The notes beneath the pieces are model-generated. The model was not told where the DNA came from. It did no database searches and saw only the letters and a program-made list of their open reading frames with translations. Both the position numbers and the translations under genes were made by a program. Source: Collybiopsis luxurians FD-317 M1 (lineage: Eukaryota > Basidiomycota > Agaricomycetes > Agaricales > Omphalotaceae). Taken from it: 64,000 bases of DNA. The stretch covers positions 203,631 through 267,630 of the forward strand of contig KN834785.1 of assembly GCA_000827265.1 (NCBI GenBank). Reading direction: 5' to 3'. Of the stretch, positions 11,899-36,795 are shown piece after piece. How positions within the stretch are numbered: position 1 is the stretch's first letter; each line of letters starts with the position of its first letter.

Positions 11899-12231
11899 CT
11901 TGTTGAAATGCATCGCAAAGAGTGGACGTTGGAAGGGTCGAGCTATGTGGATCGCGACACGTTTTGCAACTCGTAGCTAAAAACAAAAAAGGAAGGAAAA
12001 TCAAGCCAGTGTCTGGCTCAAAATCATTGGTCGCAGCTAGCTCTTCAAGAAGAAGACGAACTGCGTGAAAAGAAGCAACGGGTAAACGCAAAAGCCTTAC
12101 CTACCGTACATTCGGAAGTTTTCCAGCTTCCGCTGATGATTGCTCGTTTAAAGGTGATCGCAGCAGAAGCTGTAAGTGATAAAGTACGCTTGGACATCTG
12201 AGAAAGTTCTTCAAAGTTTCTTCCGAGGATT

Positions 12232-12239
12232 CGACGTCA
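12232..12239 (-). promoter_or_regulatory. Second ATF/CREB-type site (TGACGTCG) upstream of the bZIP gene
   Basis: On the minus strand this reads TGACGTCG. It is the second near-CRE site within 600 bp upstream of the bZIP gene. It could also serve another, unrecognised gene. Confidence 0.3.
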
Positions 12240-13449
12240 CAGGTTCCAATTTGCGGGGTAATCTAGATTAAAGATTTTAGTGGCTGACAATCTCGGGAGA
12301 CACACAGCGGGTCCTCCATACAATCCACATACAATCGTCATTTCATGCATAGACTCTGGCATCGTACACAGAAAATCACCGTGCGAGTATCCCGCCTCAA
12401 AGGCAGTGCACACCTGCCATAAAGGGTAGCACGGAATCTCAACATTTTTTCAATTTGGCCATTAGGCGCCAAGGCGCATCGCCGAACCAAGCCCGGAGTC
12501 CATTGAGCGACACTGCTTTGTAACGTCCCTTCGTAATAACGAACCTATGTAGCTTCTACAGAGAAAACATATGAAATAACTTGGACATTCGACGTGGCAG
12601 ACAGGTGGAGGTGCGAGCTCAGGATTGGCGATGGTACAATGGAGCCCCATAGCATAGAATTTGGCCACCTTCGACATCGGATGCTTACCTGTACTCCTTG
12701 TCCTGAACGGGGATTCAAAAATAACCTTTGTCTTCCATCCGTCTATCTTTGAACTTTGAATAAATGATACCTATTGATATTCTGTGTCGAACATTCAAAA
12801 TTCTTGATCGTGAGTAACATCACGGAACTCAAACTCCCATTCGAAACAGGTTCCCTTGGGTCTTCAAACATGCAGGAGAAGGTGTACTTGTTTGCGCTCT
12901 GTGTCGAGCGAAGGGGCAAGACACGAACTCGATATTCCTGGAGCAGAAGTGGTTCAACCTCCAGTGCCAAGCAAGTGTAGAGGAATTCGGACATAAGGAG
13001 GGGGCTGATACACGTGAAAGAGTATGGCAGGTACAGGCGTACAGGACGATACACCTTACTTTGGTTGAGAAAAGACAACGGAGATTCACCTCAGCTTTCG
13101 ACCCAGTACCGATTCAGCAGTGAACGTCGATCCAAAGAATTGATACATTGGCATCAACACTTTCGCTCCACTCACAGCAACGACGTGCGACTTCTTTTCC
13201 TTATTACGACAGGGCCTTCACGGAAATGACATGTCGGAACCAAGTCAGCAACGGAAAGACCACCCCCCCGCGTTCACGCTGCCCACTGTCTCAAGTGCAG
13301 TGAGTTTCGAGCATCACACATCCTCAAAAAGGTCTCGCTGTCTGGAAACCCTCGAAGAGACGTATCTTCCCAGAAACACCAAGAAGAACAGGATTTCTGA
13401 TGTGGAACCTAGTCGTTCATTTCCTCCGAGAAGTAGATCTTCGTGCTCT
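12240..13449. other. Gene-poor stretch
   Basis: Both strands carry overlapping open frames of 60-110 codons between 12740 and 13230. A + strand frame from about 12825 to 13122 is open without an ATG and contains CALCRAK and FNLQCQ, but I recognise no domain. No RNA gene or regulatory element is evident. Confidence 0.3.
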
Positions 13450-13690
13450 TTAAAAAAATCCGCAGCGTCGTTATGGTGTTCCGGGAAAACGGCGAACAAC
13501 GAAAAAGACACCAGAGACTACATTGCATTGCACCAGAGTCGAAAATAGGTGAGGGGAGCACAGAAAATCAAAAAAAATCTGCAGCGTCGTTATGGAGTTC
13601 CGGGAGAACGGCCAACATTGAAAAAGGCGCCAGAGACTAAATTGCATTACACTGGCGTCGGAAATTAGGTGAATAGAGCACGGAAAACCC
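13450..13690 (+). repeat. Tandem direct repeat, two copies of about 119 bp
   Basis: Copy 1 (about 13450-13569) and copy 2 (about 13570-13690) both begin with a run of A, then TC[CT]GCAGCGTCGTTATGG, and end with GCAC[AG]GAAAA[TC]C. The period is 119 bp by the offset of GCAGCGTCG (13462 and 13581). Copies differ by scattered substitutions, many of them transitions. Neither copy has clear coding sense. Confidence 0.85.
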
Positions 13691-16600
13691 ACGTAATAGT
13701 ACATGCCTGCTCCTCCAGCAGACATACACCCCGAGGAATGCACTCTGTGCTATTCCGTGGTTGGATCGGCAGGGCAGACAGGTACGTTAAGGGTCAGGCA
13801 AGGGCGCACTCGAGGCCTTGATGAATTCAAGGCTGTGTGCATTAATATGTATGTAGGCGCGAGTGGATCACTCAATGTTGAGTAGACGAAAGAATTCAAT
13901 GGGCGTCCGTGATTCTGTTGAAGGGACAAGGCTGTGCACATTGCCCACGTCTGTCGAGCAGTGAAATTTTATAAGATAATAACCTAACCTACGGAGGAGT
14001 GCTTGCAGAACTTCCGATTGCATGCCAGGCAATGTCCTTCACGACATACACGGTGCACACCCAGTACGACGTCGGCATCGGAGAAAAGAAAGTCGATGAC
14101 GTCCTACTCGAGGAGAAGGGGGGAGAGACGGGAGTATGAAGAAAACATAGCTTCGAACGCATAAGATGACGACAGAGAGAAAAGAAGGAATGGGAAGTAT
14201 CAGAAAGGAGCCAGCTAGGAAGCAAAATCGATACACGATAGCTTGTACGCCAGTGGGTGAATTCAGGTTCAAACGTCGTGCAGTTTTGGTCTATTTAAAT
14301 ATCCTCGATTCCTAGAAAGAGGCGGTAGGTCCTGCTGACGTCGGTATCGTGGAAGGGAGTTCGATGATCCATTGGGAGAAGTAGAGACGAGAAGCTGGAA
14401 TGACATATATGCGCGAGCGAGACTAGGGTACAATGGGAGGAGGGGGGGAAAGGGGTTGGAAAAGCCATGCCAAGAAATAAAGCCGATGTACAACGTAGAT
14501 GAAATCGGTTAAAGGATGGGGTTGAACGTTATAGTTATACGGTAATGGTCCACTTTGAGGGGTCCGGCATCCCTAGAGAGATCCATGGCGACATACACAG
14601 TTGACGATCCAGTATGGTCTCACATCCCGATTTACCATAAGAATGAGTCACGCTCTTGATACAAACACGCCGTAATGATCCAAACTGAAGCTTCTGCAGT
14701 ACTAAGTATCTCGTCTATCCTTGCCCACCCTTCCCTGGCAAGTGTAGACGTGCAGGACATGGTCTGGACAAAGCAATTTGATTTAAAATTGAACCAAAGC
14801 TTTCGCACGATTTGAGGAATATCTGGAGCGAAGAGGGTGAGGGCTGGATCAATGTATTGCCGGACAGAAAAATGACATTTTCTGTGTTTAAACCGTTCTC
14901 CTAAGCTCGGGTCTGGAAACTTGAGTAAGTTAGGATAGATTTATATAAGTGGAGATGCTGCAATGAGGCCGGAAGAACTAGCAAGTCGCTGACTCCTCCG
15001 TACTTTCCTCCCATCATGGTCTGGGCTAGTATTTCCAGATCAACCAGTGATAGCAGTACCTCTTGGAAAGGTGTTCTGTGCCCAGCAGGGACAAATCCGA
15101 GATGTGCAGACGCCCCAACGACCCGGCGATCTGCCGATTCTGGAAGATGGAACTATAGATCGCATCCCGAGATTGGGCAAAGCAAACTAGTTCCGGTGCC
15201 TTTGCCGCCGTCAATGACTTGAGCATAGGGCATCGAAATTGTAAATCTCTGAAGGATGTGTAGGCCAAAATAAGACCAGTCTGCACGACTGAGGCGATAG
15301 AGATGAAGGGCCCGGGGTGTTTCCGGTATTCGATTTTTGTAGTTTGAGAAATACAGCTAAAGATTTTATCCCGTGTTCCAAGAAATTTGCATCGACATCG
15401 CGGAAGATAAGAGTTCCAGCAGAAATCTTTGCACACCAGCAGGTTATGAAACAGATTTCGTGGCAGGTTCCAAAATTCTCTGAGGCAGTAGTTTTTTACG
15501 GAAATTGTAAAGAAGATGATAGTCGAGAGACAGGGAAGGGTAAACGTGGCGTGAACTTGAAAGGCTTAAGCGCTCAGAGCGAGTCATATATCATCTTGCA
15601 ACGGATCCGAGGAGCCACAGTACATACACCGATATCCTCTTCTTCTGCCACTGCTCACTGCTCTCGATGATTAATATTCACAGAAATCTCTTTAGTTCGG
15701 ATCGTTAGACGATACTTACGGTTTAACTGATACAGAAAGCTTCGAGAAATCTCAATCAAGAAGGTTCATAGTATCAGCGCGAACATCTTTGCCAGTACAC
15801 AACAAGAGTTCTCACTTGTTCCATTATAGGAATACATATGGCCAGGCCTTTTCCGAATCAAGCTGCATGCTCTGCTGCCTGTTAAGGAGTGGTGGAGAAA
15901 AAGAATTTTAGCGCCAAGCCGCCCAAGTCCAGCACTTACATAAGTACTGCCAATGCAACTTCGATGATGTCAGAACAACAGAACAGCGGCATTGCGTGCT
16001 AATTTACCTAGCCAGAATCTTTTCTCTAAGGCACGCATCACTGTCCGCTGTATGTCGGTATGTATATCACAATGTCTTTGTTAGAAAACATAGGTTTATT
16101 GTTCAGCCGCTCCGCAGAGCGTTTCAGGTACTGCTTCCACCGTACGATGAATACTCCGTCACTACCACAAATAATTATTCGTCCTTGTCTCGTACCCCCA
16201 TGTCTGGATCCCTCCTCTGTTGAGGTTGTATCGACGGTTCCTCATCTCTTAACAGTCTTGATGTGACCTGAAAAACATGCTACACGCCACAACTTCTGAC
16301 CTTCTTAGAAGCGTTGACTACGGATCTTCTAAGACTGCGCATGTACTTACTACTTTTAGCTGTCCCCTGGAGGGTTATTCAGCTGGCCTTTCCATGGTCT
16401 AAGCATTCTCTTTGAAGTTACTATATATGATAGCTTTGGACAATCACAACTAATCTAGAATTTCTATGTTATAATTTCTCTGCCGACAACTGATCGGAAT
16501 CGGATTACTCGCTATTTTGGAGCTTGAAGACTCAAGGCCCTGCACCTCAAGTCGTCTAATTTCAGATCTAGGGCAGTACGGAAAATTGGGGCACTTGTCC

Positions 16601-17004
16601 CCATCAACTTCCCATGTTGCCTTATCTTTCAGTTTGGAAGGTGCCGAGAATTTTGAGTGGCCACCTGAGCACATTCCCGGAGTTGAAAAGCTCCCGCCAA
16701 CTACTGGTATCACGAGAATCTACTCTGTTGCTCCTGATAGGTAGTTGAAGATAATCGATAGTCCGTGATTATACATTGATGCCACCCTACATAGAGCAAC
16801 TCATAATGTGACGTTCATTTTATCTGTCCAACTGGTGGACGACAGCCATCTTGCTCGAAACCATTGATGCAACTAAGTTAAACCTGGTAAGTCTGCTCAA
16901 CTTCTAGGGAAAACGTCAGCTCCCATGCTACTCTCTGGAAGCAGCATTGCACTCGCGTTGCTGTCAAAATGCTCTTTATAGCTTGCTCGTGTACTTCTTA
17001 TCTT
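13691..17004. other. Gene-poor stretch
   Basis: Open frames of 60-136 codons occur on both strands; the longest is minus 15026-15436. None shows a motif, a splice-consistent extension or a family pattern that I recognise. No tRNA, rRNA or strong repeat was seen. The sequence may hold decayed genes. Confidence 0.35.
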
Positions 17005-18776
17005 TCATCAGTCCTTTGGCGTACAATTTACCAAGTTTTGCGACATATCTTCTAGCGGTGTATGTCTTCAGCGCTCTTTCAATACCACTTTCGCTGATGC
17101 CATGACTGCAGGTATTACCATGAGAACCAATCTCAACCACACTCCTCCTGGTGAACACTTTATGAACGGCATGTTTATCGGAACTTCCGTCGATGCCATC
17201 ACAGGTGAATTTCCTGAGAGTGCGATCGACGCGTCCACAATTCAAAAGGAAGTTGTACCCTCGGATGCGGGAGACCATTTCTCTTTCACATCCATTGAAA
17301 ACTTTCGAGCCATCGAAAACACAAAGGCTTTCGACTACTCCTCTTCGATTACATTCCCTGTCGACGGTCTCGAGGTCAGCTCCAAGCAAGGCTTCGACTT
17401 CTCCGACAACGACAAGTCTGACGGAGCTAGCATACTTTACATTCTCACTTGGGAACCTGTCGGACTTACCATCAAGTTGAAAAATGGCAGCGCGAAGCTC
17501 AAGGAAGATGCTAAAAAGTTGATTCATCATTCGCACCATCACTTCCGTGACCAGTATGGTGACTATTTCGTGGCTGAAATCTCTACTAGGGCCAAATTCA
17601 CGGCTGTGTGGTGCGTTCGGTTCGAGTTGTGCTTAATACAGGGCAATGACCGGCCTCACCAGGAAATGCACAGCAACGTCGTCAACGAGCCTTACTAAAT
17701 TCAAGGCTTCCTTGAACACGTCTGTTAAAGCGCCTGGAGACATTGGAGGATCAGCCGAATTTGCAGCTGCCCTCTCTAAATCTGCCTCTGAAAATGAAAT
17801 TTCCGTGAACGTCCAATATGATACTGTCGGTGCCTCCACCAATACTGAATTCGACCCCACCGATGTCAGCAAAACGCTCGAAAGCTTCCGGAGAAATTGC
17901 CGCAACGTTTATAGCATTGTTTAGTTCCATCATTACAACCTCCTGGATAGGAATGTGCCAACGACACTTGAGATGGATTCAACCACTTTTGATCGGCTCT
18001 GCAACGTTTTCTCCAAGGCCCAGTTTGTGCTCTTTCTTAATGGTCTGGCACCTGGAAGGAGCACTGTTCGCATTACTCGGCGCGAACATCTAAAACAGGT
18101 TTTCAGGAATCTTCATGCCAGGAGAGTCAATTATGAAAGGACCATCACGCACTCAAGACCACCCTCGATGAACTTGACGGGCTTAAGGTTTTACTATCGG
18201 ACCGCCTAGATCGCCAAGATCTTCTTTACCAGGTTCGGAGTCTCACATTCGAAGACATCTACAAGTAAATACCCAATCACCCAGATGATAAAAAACAATG
18301 TAATCACCATAAGGATTCAGGCTATTTCAGCCTGATCACTTTAATGAGCGTGGTGCTTGGATTGAAGCCTCTGAAGGCAAGAGCAGTTATTCTTTTGGGA
18401 GAACCAACTTCTCCAGGGACGAAATCAAAACATATGGAGTCAAGACAGGCACTGCTGAAGAGGTCAGACTGGGTGGATCAACATTCCAGCAGCGAGTTTC
18501 AGCGATGAATTTCCCTGGAAATTTGAAGGTGCATGCTACTGCAGTGGGTATCACTATCAAAGACCACTGGAATGATGGCACAACTGGATACTGGTGCGTC
18601 CCGCGTGATAATCCGCTGGGCACCGATGCATTCAAGATCGAGATCAAGACTTTTGGTAGTCGAGGCATGCATGTAAGTCCAACCTGCGTTTCGTAGAAAC
18701 TAATGTTTAATCAATGATTATCCGGCAGTTGTCACTCGTCGTGACCTACATTGACCATGCTGATTATGATGGCTGA
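17005..18776 (+). pseudogene. MACPF-like (perforin-fold) gene, decayed
   Basis: Exons are recognisable at about 17005-17609, 17666-18140, 18150-18267, 18310-18672 and 18729-18776 (stop TGA 18774-18776). The key hint is a Y-G-D-Y-F motif followed by a strand-like segment in the first large exon, comparable to the Y-G-[TS]-H-[FY] signature of MACPF proteins. A helix-rich segment and another beta-type segment follow, as in fungal MACPF-like proteins. The domain call is tentative. Relatives form membrane pores or act in interactions with other organisms, but activity here is unlikely. An in-frame TAG at 17922-17924 interrupts the second exon, and the reading frame changes near 18140-18150 without a convincing intron. 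The N-terminus is unclear because of an upstream stop. No companion aegerolysin gene was recognised in this window. Confidence 0.5.
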
Positions 18777-19538
18777 CGCGTATTCGTTGCCGCTAGCAAG
18801 TCTTGATTCTCAGTAGTGGTTGAGCTGCGAGTGAAACTAAAACGAGGTTAGTATGTCCTGTTCATCTGCGATGCCTGTTCCAGGGATTTCTTCATCTGGC
18901 CAGAGTGTTAAGTTAGTCTGTGAAAATTCTATATCATACGGTTTCAAGTGAAAGTAAAATCAATAGCACATACTCTACTTAACCTGGGCAGGGTTGTATA
19001 GCTCAAAAAAGCCTTCTCGGAGTCTCGTGTCTGCAGAGGGGAAATTAGCGGGAGGACTAAACATAAATTGTAAGTGAATCGACGCGTAGTCACTGCGCGT
19101 TGATGTGGCATGTCACTCACGCTCTTCTTACACTCGCAAGGCTGCATATATTACTTGTATATTACAAATGCAAATATCATATAGTTTTTGGTCTACATAA
19201 GGAAATCCCGCGTATCAATACATATAACCTGTCCAGTAGAGACAGGTAATGTGTGTTATGAGCCTTGGGGCTTACATTCAGAGCTACGAGTCTGATTGCT
19301 GTCTTAATCCTGTGTGCCACATTTTCTGCTTATTCTAAACTGCATCTGCTTTGTACCGATTTTTGCAGGTTGACCTCGTTCAGTGACTCTCTAATCTATC
19401 ATCTGCGATCCAGTTGATGGAGTAAATTGAACAAACCTGTAAGATGACATAAATTGATATTTTAACGAGTAAGTATTCCTGGTTCCAGGGTGCTGAACTG
19501 GACAATTCTCTGGAATACAATACAAATGAAATTCGTGT
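18777..19538. other. Intergenic, 3' flank of the first ABC transporter
   Basis: No gene is recognised. The part at about 19260-19540 resembles 26265-26540, the 3' flank of the second ABC transporter gene (shared CAGAGCT[AG]CGAGTCTG and following bases), so the tandem duplication included several hundred bases of 3' flank. Confidence 0.5.
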
Positions 19539-25937
<6,399 letters not shown>

Positions 25938-26537
25938 GGTTAGGAACACAAATAGCTAGTTTATAGTTCTTTACAGCCTATATTATATATGGCAAATTGT
26001 GGTATTGCGGTAACTCTAAATTCAACACGGCAAATGCGATCTATGATGGAGATTGGTCTTGGCACCCCATAGTACCTCTGTAACACCGACAGGATAAGCA
26101 GGAAGCTTAACTCTTTCAAGTTTAGGCTTCATCTTTCACGGAGATGGGCCTGACTAGGCAAATTCAATCAAAGCAGGTACAGATCGATAACCCATATTAG
26201 GCACGTTAAGCACGTTCAATTCTATTATCCGGTAATATGTACTGATTGAGCTATCTCGGACCCTTGCGGGCTGCATCCAGAGCTGCGAGTCTGGTTATTC
26301 TATATGCTAGGGTCCCACTTCTGCCTGTTCTTAGCTACATGTTCGTTATAACAGTTTTGTACCAAGTAGAATCAACTCACATCTCTGACCTATCATTACT
26401 ACTTGTTATAAGATGAGACAACTTGAATCATATTGATATTTCATAGGTGGGCATTCTTGGTTCTGTATGATGAACTGGACACAAAGCAAAAAGCAAATAC
26501 TCTGTATTACCATACAAATGAATTTACTGTCTATCGA
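25938..26537. other. Spacer between the tandem ABC transporter genes
   Basis: This 600-bp spacer holds the 5' flank of copy 1 and the 3' flank of copy 2. Part of it (about 26265-26537) is similar to the 3' flank of copy 1. No additional gene is seen. Confidence 0.5.
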
Positions 26538-32869
<6,332 letters not shown>

Positions 32870-33406
32870 GGTTATGAACATGAATCGCTGGTTGGTAGCT
32901 CTTGTCACCCTTATGTATAGGAAGTCGCATCTTTTTTCAACGTAATACTGACCGATCTAGTAACTGAAAAGGATGAATGTCGGGCCTGGTACTCCTGGTA
33001 CCTCCTTAGTATTGTCAAGAAGACGAACAGATACCTTGGATCTCTCCTGCGCAGAGATGGGACCTTAGTTGCCGCATTATCATGATCTTCTGACATCCAA
33101 TTGCTCTTCTACATCATATCGATTCAGGTACGTATCAATAACTCCGACTACTGTCAAGAATTACTTGAGCGTCAGAACGAAGATTAATGAAGAGGTACAA
33201 AAGCTAGATTCAATGATACGTAGAGGTTTGGCATTTTCCCACTTCAAGTTGGGATCAGATTCGATGCAAGCTCAGGCCTATATTCCTGTAAACAATACAC
33301 ATGCAACCAAAGACGTAAAATGTAGTATCATTTGTCCTAACGGTTTTCAATCTGTACACGGAGCTCAGTTCTGGTCCACTCCTCTCCCAGGCAAGCGCAC
33401 CATTCC
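32870..33406. other. Spacer upstream of ABC transporter copy 2
   Basis: About 540 bp between ABC copy 2 (its promoter side) and the 3' end of the deaminase-like gene. Open frames here have no recognisable content. Confidence 0.4.
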
Positions 33407-34167
33407 TCAATCCGCTTTGCAGCTCCCATTCACCCTCGTACACCCCTCGGGACATGGAAAATCAGGATTAAACTGCCACAAAAAATACGGATCCGTCTCG
33501 TTCGTCAAAACCTTTCCAATCAACCTACTCGGATTCGGAAGATCAAATGACTGCTTGAATACCTCCAATGACGCGATCCTAATCTGCCCCCATCCATTCT
33601 CTATCAAGGTCTCTATCGTCGTCCCATAGATGTACTCCCGAAATCCAGCCCAACGAATAGCCGAAGCACACATCGGGCAGCTTTCAGCGTTTGTGTACAG
33701 CGACAGCTGGGCAAAAGCTGCCTGTGCTTTGGAAGGTGAAAGCTTGTGTGGACCTTGGGGATCCGTAAGAATCGTTGTACAATTGTCGATGGCTGCAATT
33801 TCGCCTGTACGAGACATTTATCAGGCGGGATCAAGTCACCTTTATCACTGATCAAAAAAATTATACCATGCAAGGTTGGATTTCCCGTTAGAGTATTACT
33901 ATTAGCACCCGTACAAACCAACACTCCCTCTGTACTTGCAGTATGGTTGACGATGACGGTTCCGAAAGCCGAAAACGGGCACGGGGAACCTAACGCCAAT
34001 GTGGCTTGCCTCATCCAATGAGCTCTGACGCTAAAGGGAACGCCGTTGATGGACAGCGTCGAGTCGGCTATCGGGAATTGCTCGTCTCGGCGATAGATAT
34101 GATGCTCGTGACCGAACACCTCGCCGACCAGCATCAAAGCTGTAAACCACTTCAACCCAGTAAACAT
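33407..34167 (-). CDS. Secreted cytidine/deoxycytidylate deaminase-fold protein
   Basis: Two exons, 34167-33867 and 33804-33407 (62-nt intron, phase 1), give 232 residues. The N-terminus has Lys then a hydrophobic run (WFTALMLVG) and a plausible cleavage after VFG, so it is probably secreted. The zinc-binding deaminase motifs are present: H-G-E at residues 100-102 (the intron falls inside the Gly codon) and C-P-M-C at 143-146, matching HxE...CxxC. The order and spacing suit the CMP/dCMP, guanine and tRNA-adenosine deaminase group. A potential N-glycosylation site (NHT) and four Cys near the C-terminus (PCPEGC region) fit an extracellular protein. Similar secreted proteins occur in fungi but their substrate is unknown to me. 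The neighbour at 35180-36695 is also a predicted secreted enzyme on the same strand. ATG 34167 is used because the upstream in-frame codon is GTG. Confidence 0.9.
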
Positions 34168-34241
34168 TGTCACGGGGGGTTTCCTGTATAGGAGAAGGGA
34201 AGCTCAGTCTTGTCGCTCTCTCACCTCGATTCGCCTAGTTC

Positions 34242-34249
34242 TTTAAATA
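34242..34249 (-). promoter_or_regulatory. TATA-like element of the deaminase gene
   Basis: TATTTAAA on the minus strand, 75-82 bp before ATG 34167, is a reasonable core promoter match. Confidence 0.4.
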
Positions 34250-35179
34250 CGTAGGTATTGTCCAAACCACGAGAATTCTGGCTGTCAGAATCGTCGAAGC
34301 TTACGTACCTGTCCGAATTTCATCGACAGCCTCGACCGTGTTTCTTCAACCAGCCGTGCGACGTTATGGCACAAAATGTCGAGTCAAAAGGACTCGTGAC
34401 ACGAGAAGAATTCGACGCAGGCTAACACAAAGAATGAAGGCACAGGTTGAAGCCGTTATCCACGGGTTGTCCGAATGCATCGCTTGAACTACACTTCTGG
34501 CGGGACTCCTTAACCGCGTAAATTCAAGAAGGAGAAGAGGTCAAGGAAGCAGGTTTATGCTTCGATTAAAATCGGAAAGACTTGAGCAAAAGCATCAAAC
34601 TTTATTAATAGCTAGCAACGCTCACCTGCAGTTTAGAAGCAAGTTCAATTCCGGATAGGCGGTGGATGAGAAATGGAAATCGGCACGCGGAAGGACGTTC
34701 AAGGTGAGTCAGTTCTGGCGCTTATCGAAATGTGTATTGGACCCTTTCCTTCCCGCCTTGAACTCAACCAAAATGCACAGGCCGCGATTCACTTCAGACT
34801 TGCTTTCTACTCTTCTTTCTGCGAGTGGGGTACGACTTTATGATACATAAATACATTTGAATGCCCCTGGACTAATCCTCGCAGATGGGTCAGTTCTTCA
34901 GGCTCCTTGCCAGTGTTAAAAAGTTCCGGTCTACCTCAGGGATGCCACGGAAAAGAGACGAGAACAGAATAGTAACTCGAGCAGCATAGGTTGGGCGAGT
35001 ACACCACAAAGGTAAGGGAACTTCCACTTGCTCTGGTCTCAGTATTCGTCATCCTTTTAAAATACTTCATTATCAACACGTACAAATGGCATCATGGGAT
35101 TTCCGCTCAGTGCGCTATGTGCTTTTGTCAAATACAGTATATTAAACAAGTTATTACAGGGTGTAGCGATAACGCCCAT
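34250..35179. other. Intergenic region between deaminase and cyclase genes
   Basis: No recognisable gene. The region should contain regulatory DNA for the deaminase gene and the 3' end of the cyclase gene. No repeat was noticed. Confidence 0.4.
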
Positions 35180-36695
35180 TCAAAAAATCGCCATAGCATT
35201 AGGAGGACTCGCGATACCCCCTGCAACGTTCAAGTCCTGCAAGGTAAAGAAGAAGGAAAACCGATTCAACTCATGACACTTTTCCGCCAATGCTTCCAAG
35301 TTCAAGAGTTCGACTTTCAAATTTGCATACATTAGCACGCGCAATGTTTCATCGAATCATCACTCACCAAGACTCTGTCCCCATCCACTAATAAAAATCT
35401 CATGCAATGCCCTTGTATGACCCAAGATCACTGCCCCAACTGGGAACTTCTCTACAGCAAGATTATCCGATCCCAACATACTGATCTTCTTCTCCCAGAC
35501 CCATCTCAAAGTGTCTTCGCTCGCTTCCAGTCCGATATATGCAGCGTCTGCTTTAAACGGAAGCTGTTCTTGCTCAGAGATGGGCAGAGCCAGGTATTGC
35601 TTGATAAAAGCGGTGCGGAAAATGAGCCAGTCTCCGGGCTTCGTGAAGTTGGATGGGTCAAGGCCTTGCCAGATGGCAACTTGGTCAAGTTCGGAGGCTG
35701 TGATGGCTGTGGGCTATGTATTGGACTCGGTGTGAGTTTTTCATTCCAATCGGACGGGGTGATATTGCTTACTGAAAAAACATCGAACGTTTCATTTCTC
35801 GACTCCTTCCATCCTGCCCAGTCAAGCAGTACTCCACGACCAGCGATACCCTTTTGAGCGGCATCTACCAAAGTAATAGCGAACAAGTTTGCACTATCTT
35901 TTTTACTCGAAATATGCAACAGAAAGTACTCACTTTGTATACCCAATGTCTTGACAGACGCTCCGGGAGAGAAAATATCATCGAAGGTGATCAAATCGTT
36001 GTAAAACTGGTACGTATCCCTGCTGCCATTTGTTGAATATGGATAATGTCTCAACCCGTCAAACTGCGTAGATACTTGTGTGTTTAGCGTAAGGACATCG
36101 TCCTGATAACCTTCGAAAGGGATGAAAGCTGGATAACAAGAGGGAGTGTGCAGGAATAAGCTCGACCGCTCGTCAACTCCATGTGTTTCATGGAAAAACA
36201 CGGGGGACCCAGGTTACAACGACTTACCGTGGACGATAGCTGGCCGCGTAGGGACGAGAGGAGGATTGGGAATATCAAGTTCTAAATTCAAGTTGATCGC
36301 TATACCCTCTTTGATTTCATCCTTTGCGGCTCTGATCGTGGCAGGCCTAATATGGTTCAGAGCACCAAACTCGTCATCTGGGCCCTACGTATGAGTAGTT
36401 AGTAAGTGTAGGCTACTTGAAATCATCGATCCTGATGGGGCAGATAAGTCTGAATCGCATATATCCATCCACTTACCCAAACACCCCAAGCGGCCTTGGT
36501 TGGAAACGAAGGATGAAGCGGAAGTTCATCATATGTAGGCCAATTAGCATATGGATCTGACGAATTAAAGGCTCGGGAAACGAGGACCTTTGGTGGTGGG
36601 ATTGGGGTAGCGCGAACCTGAGGGTGGAGTATGACAGTGCTATAACCCAGTATAATTGTAGTCGTGAAGAGGAAGTTACGCAGCATGAAGGTCAT
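35180..36695 (-). CDS. Secreted putative cyclase (PF04199, kynurenine-formamidase-like)
   Basis: Six exons fit in phase: 36695-36477, 36384-36228, 36128-35934, 35864-35773, 35713-35368 and 35313-35180, for 380 residues. The start is followed by a hydrophobic segment (FLFTTTIILGYSTVIL), suggesting a signal peptide. Family landmarks appear in order: WGVW-GPDDEFGALNHI across the first intron, the block LTLNTQVSTQFDGLRHY (which carries the putative metal-binding region), GIAGRGVLLDWAGW, then PGDWLIFRTAF and a C-terminal IASPPNAMAIF. The family includes Zn/Mn-dependent amidohydrolases such as bacterial kynurenine formamidase; fungal members are mostly uncharacterised. In the N-T-Q...H region the His of the canonical HxGTHxDxPxH motif is partly replaced, as in other fungal cyclase-like proteins, so formamidase activity is not assured. 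No lesion found. Confidence 0.9.
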
Positions 36696-36788
36696 TATAA
36701 CAATCGTCAAACTGCTGAAGGGGGGTGGAGGGGTGGTCTCTAGGGTGAGGTAGCGAGTGAGTATCGTGGCTTCATCAACTCGAAGTTA

Positions 36789-36795
36789 CTTTATA
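36789..36795 (-). promoter_or_regulatory. TATA box of the cyclase gene
   Basis: TATAAAG on the minus strand, about 95 bp before ATG 36695, with a second TATAAG just upstream. Confidence 0.45.

Noticed and set aside
16976..17542. Minus-strand 188-codon open frame
   Set aside because: It overlaps the + strand MACPF-like exon, whose codons make family sense; the reverse frame does not.
33069..33629. + strand 186-codon open frame
   Set aside because: It lies opposite the coding exon of the deaminase-like gene, which has clear zinc motifs and a spliced frame; this is a shadow frame.
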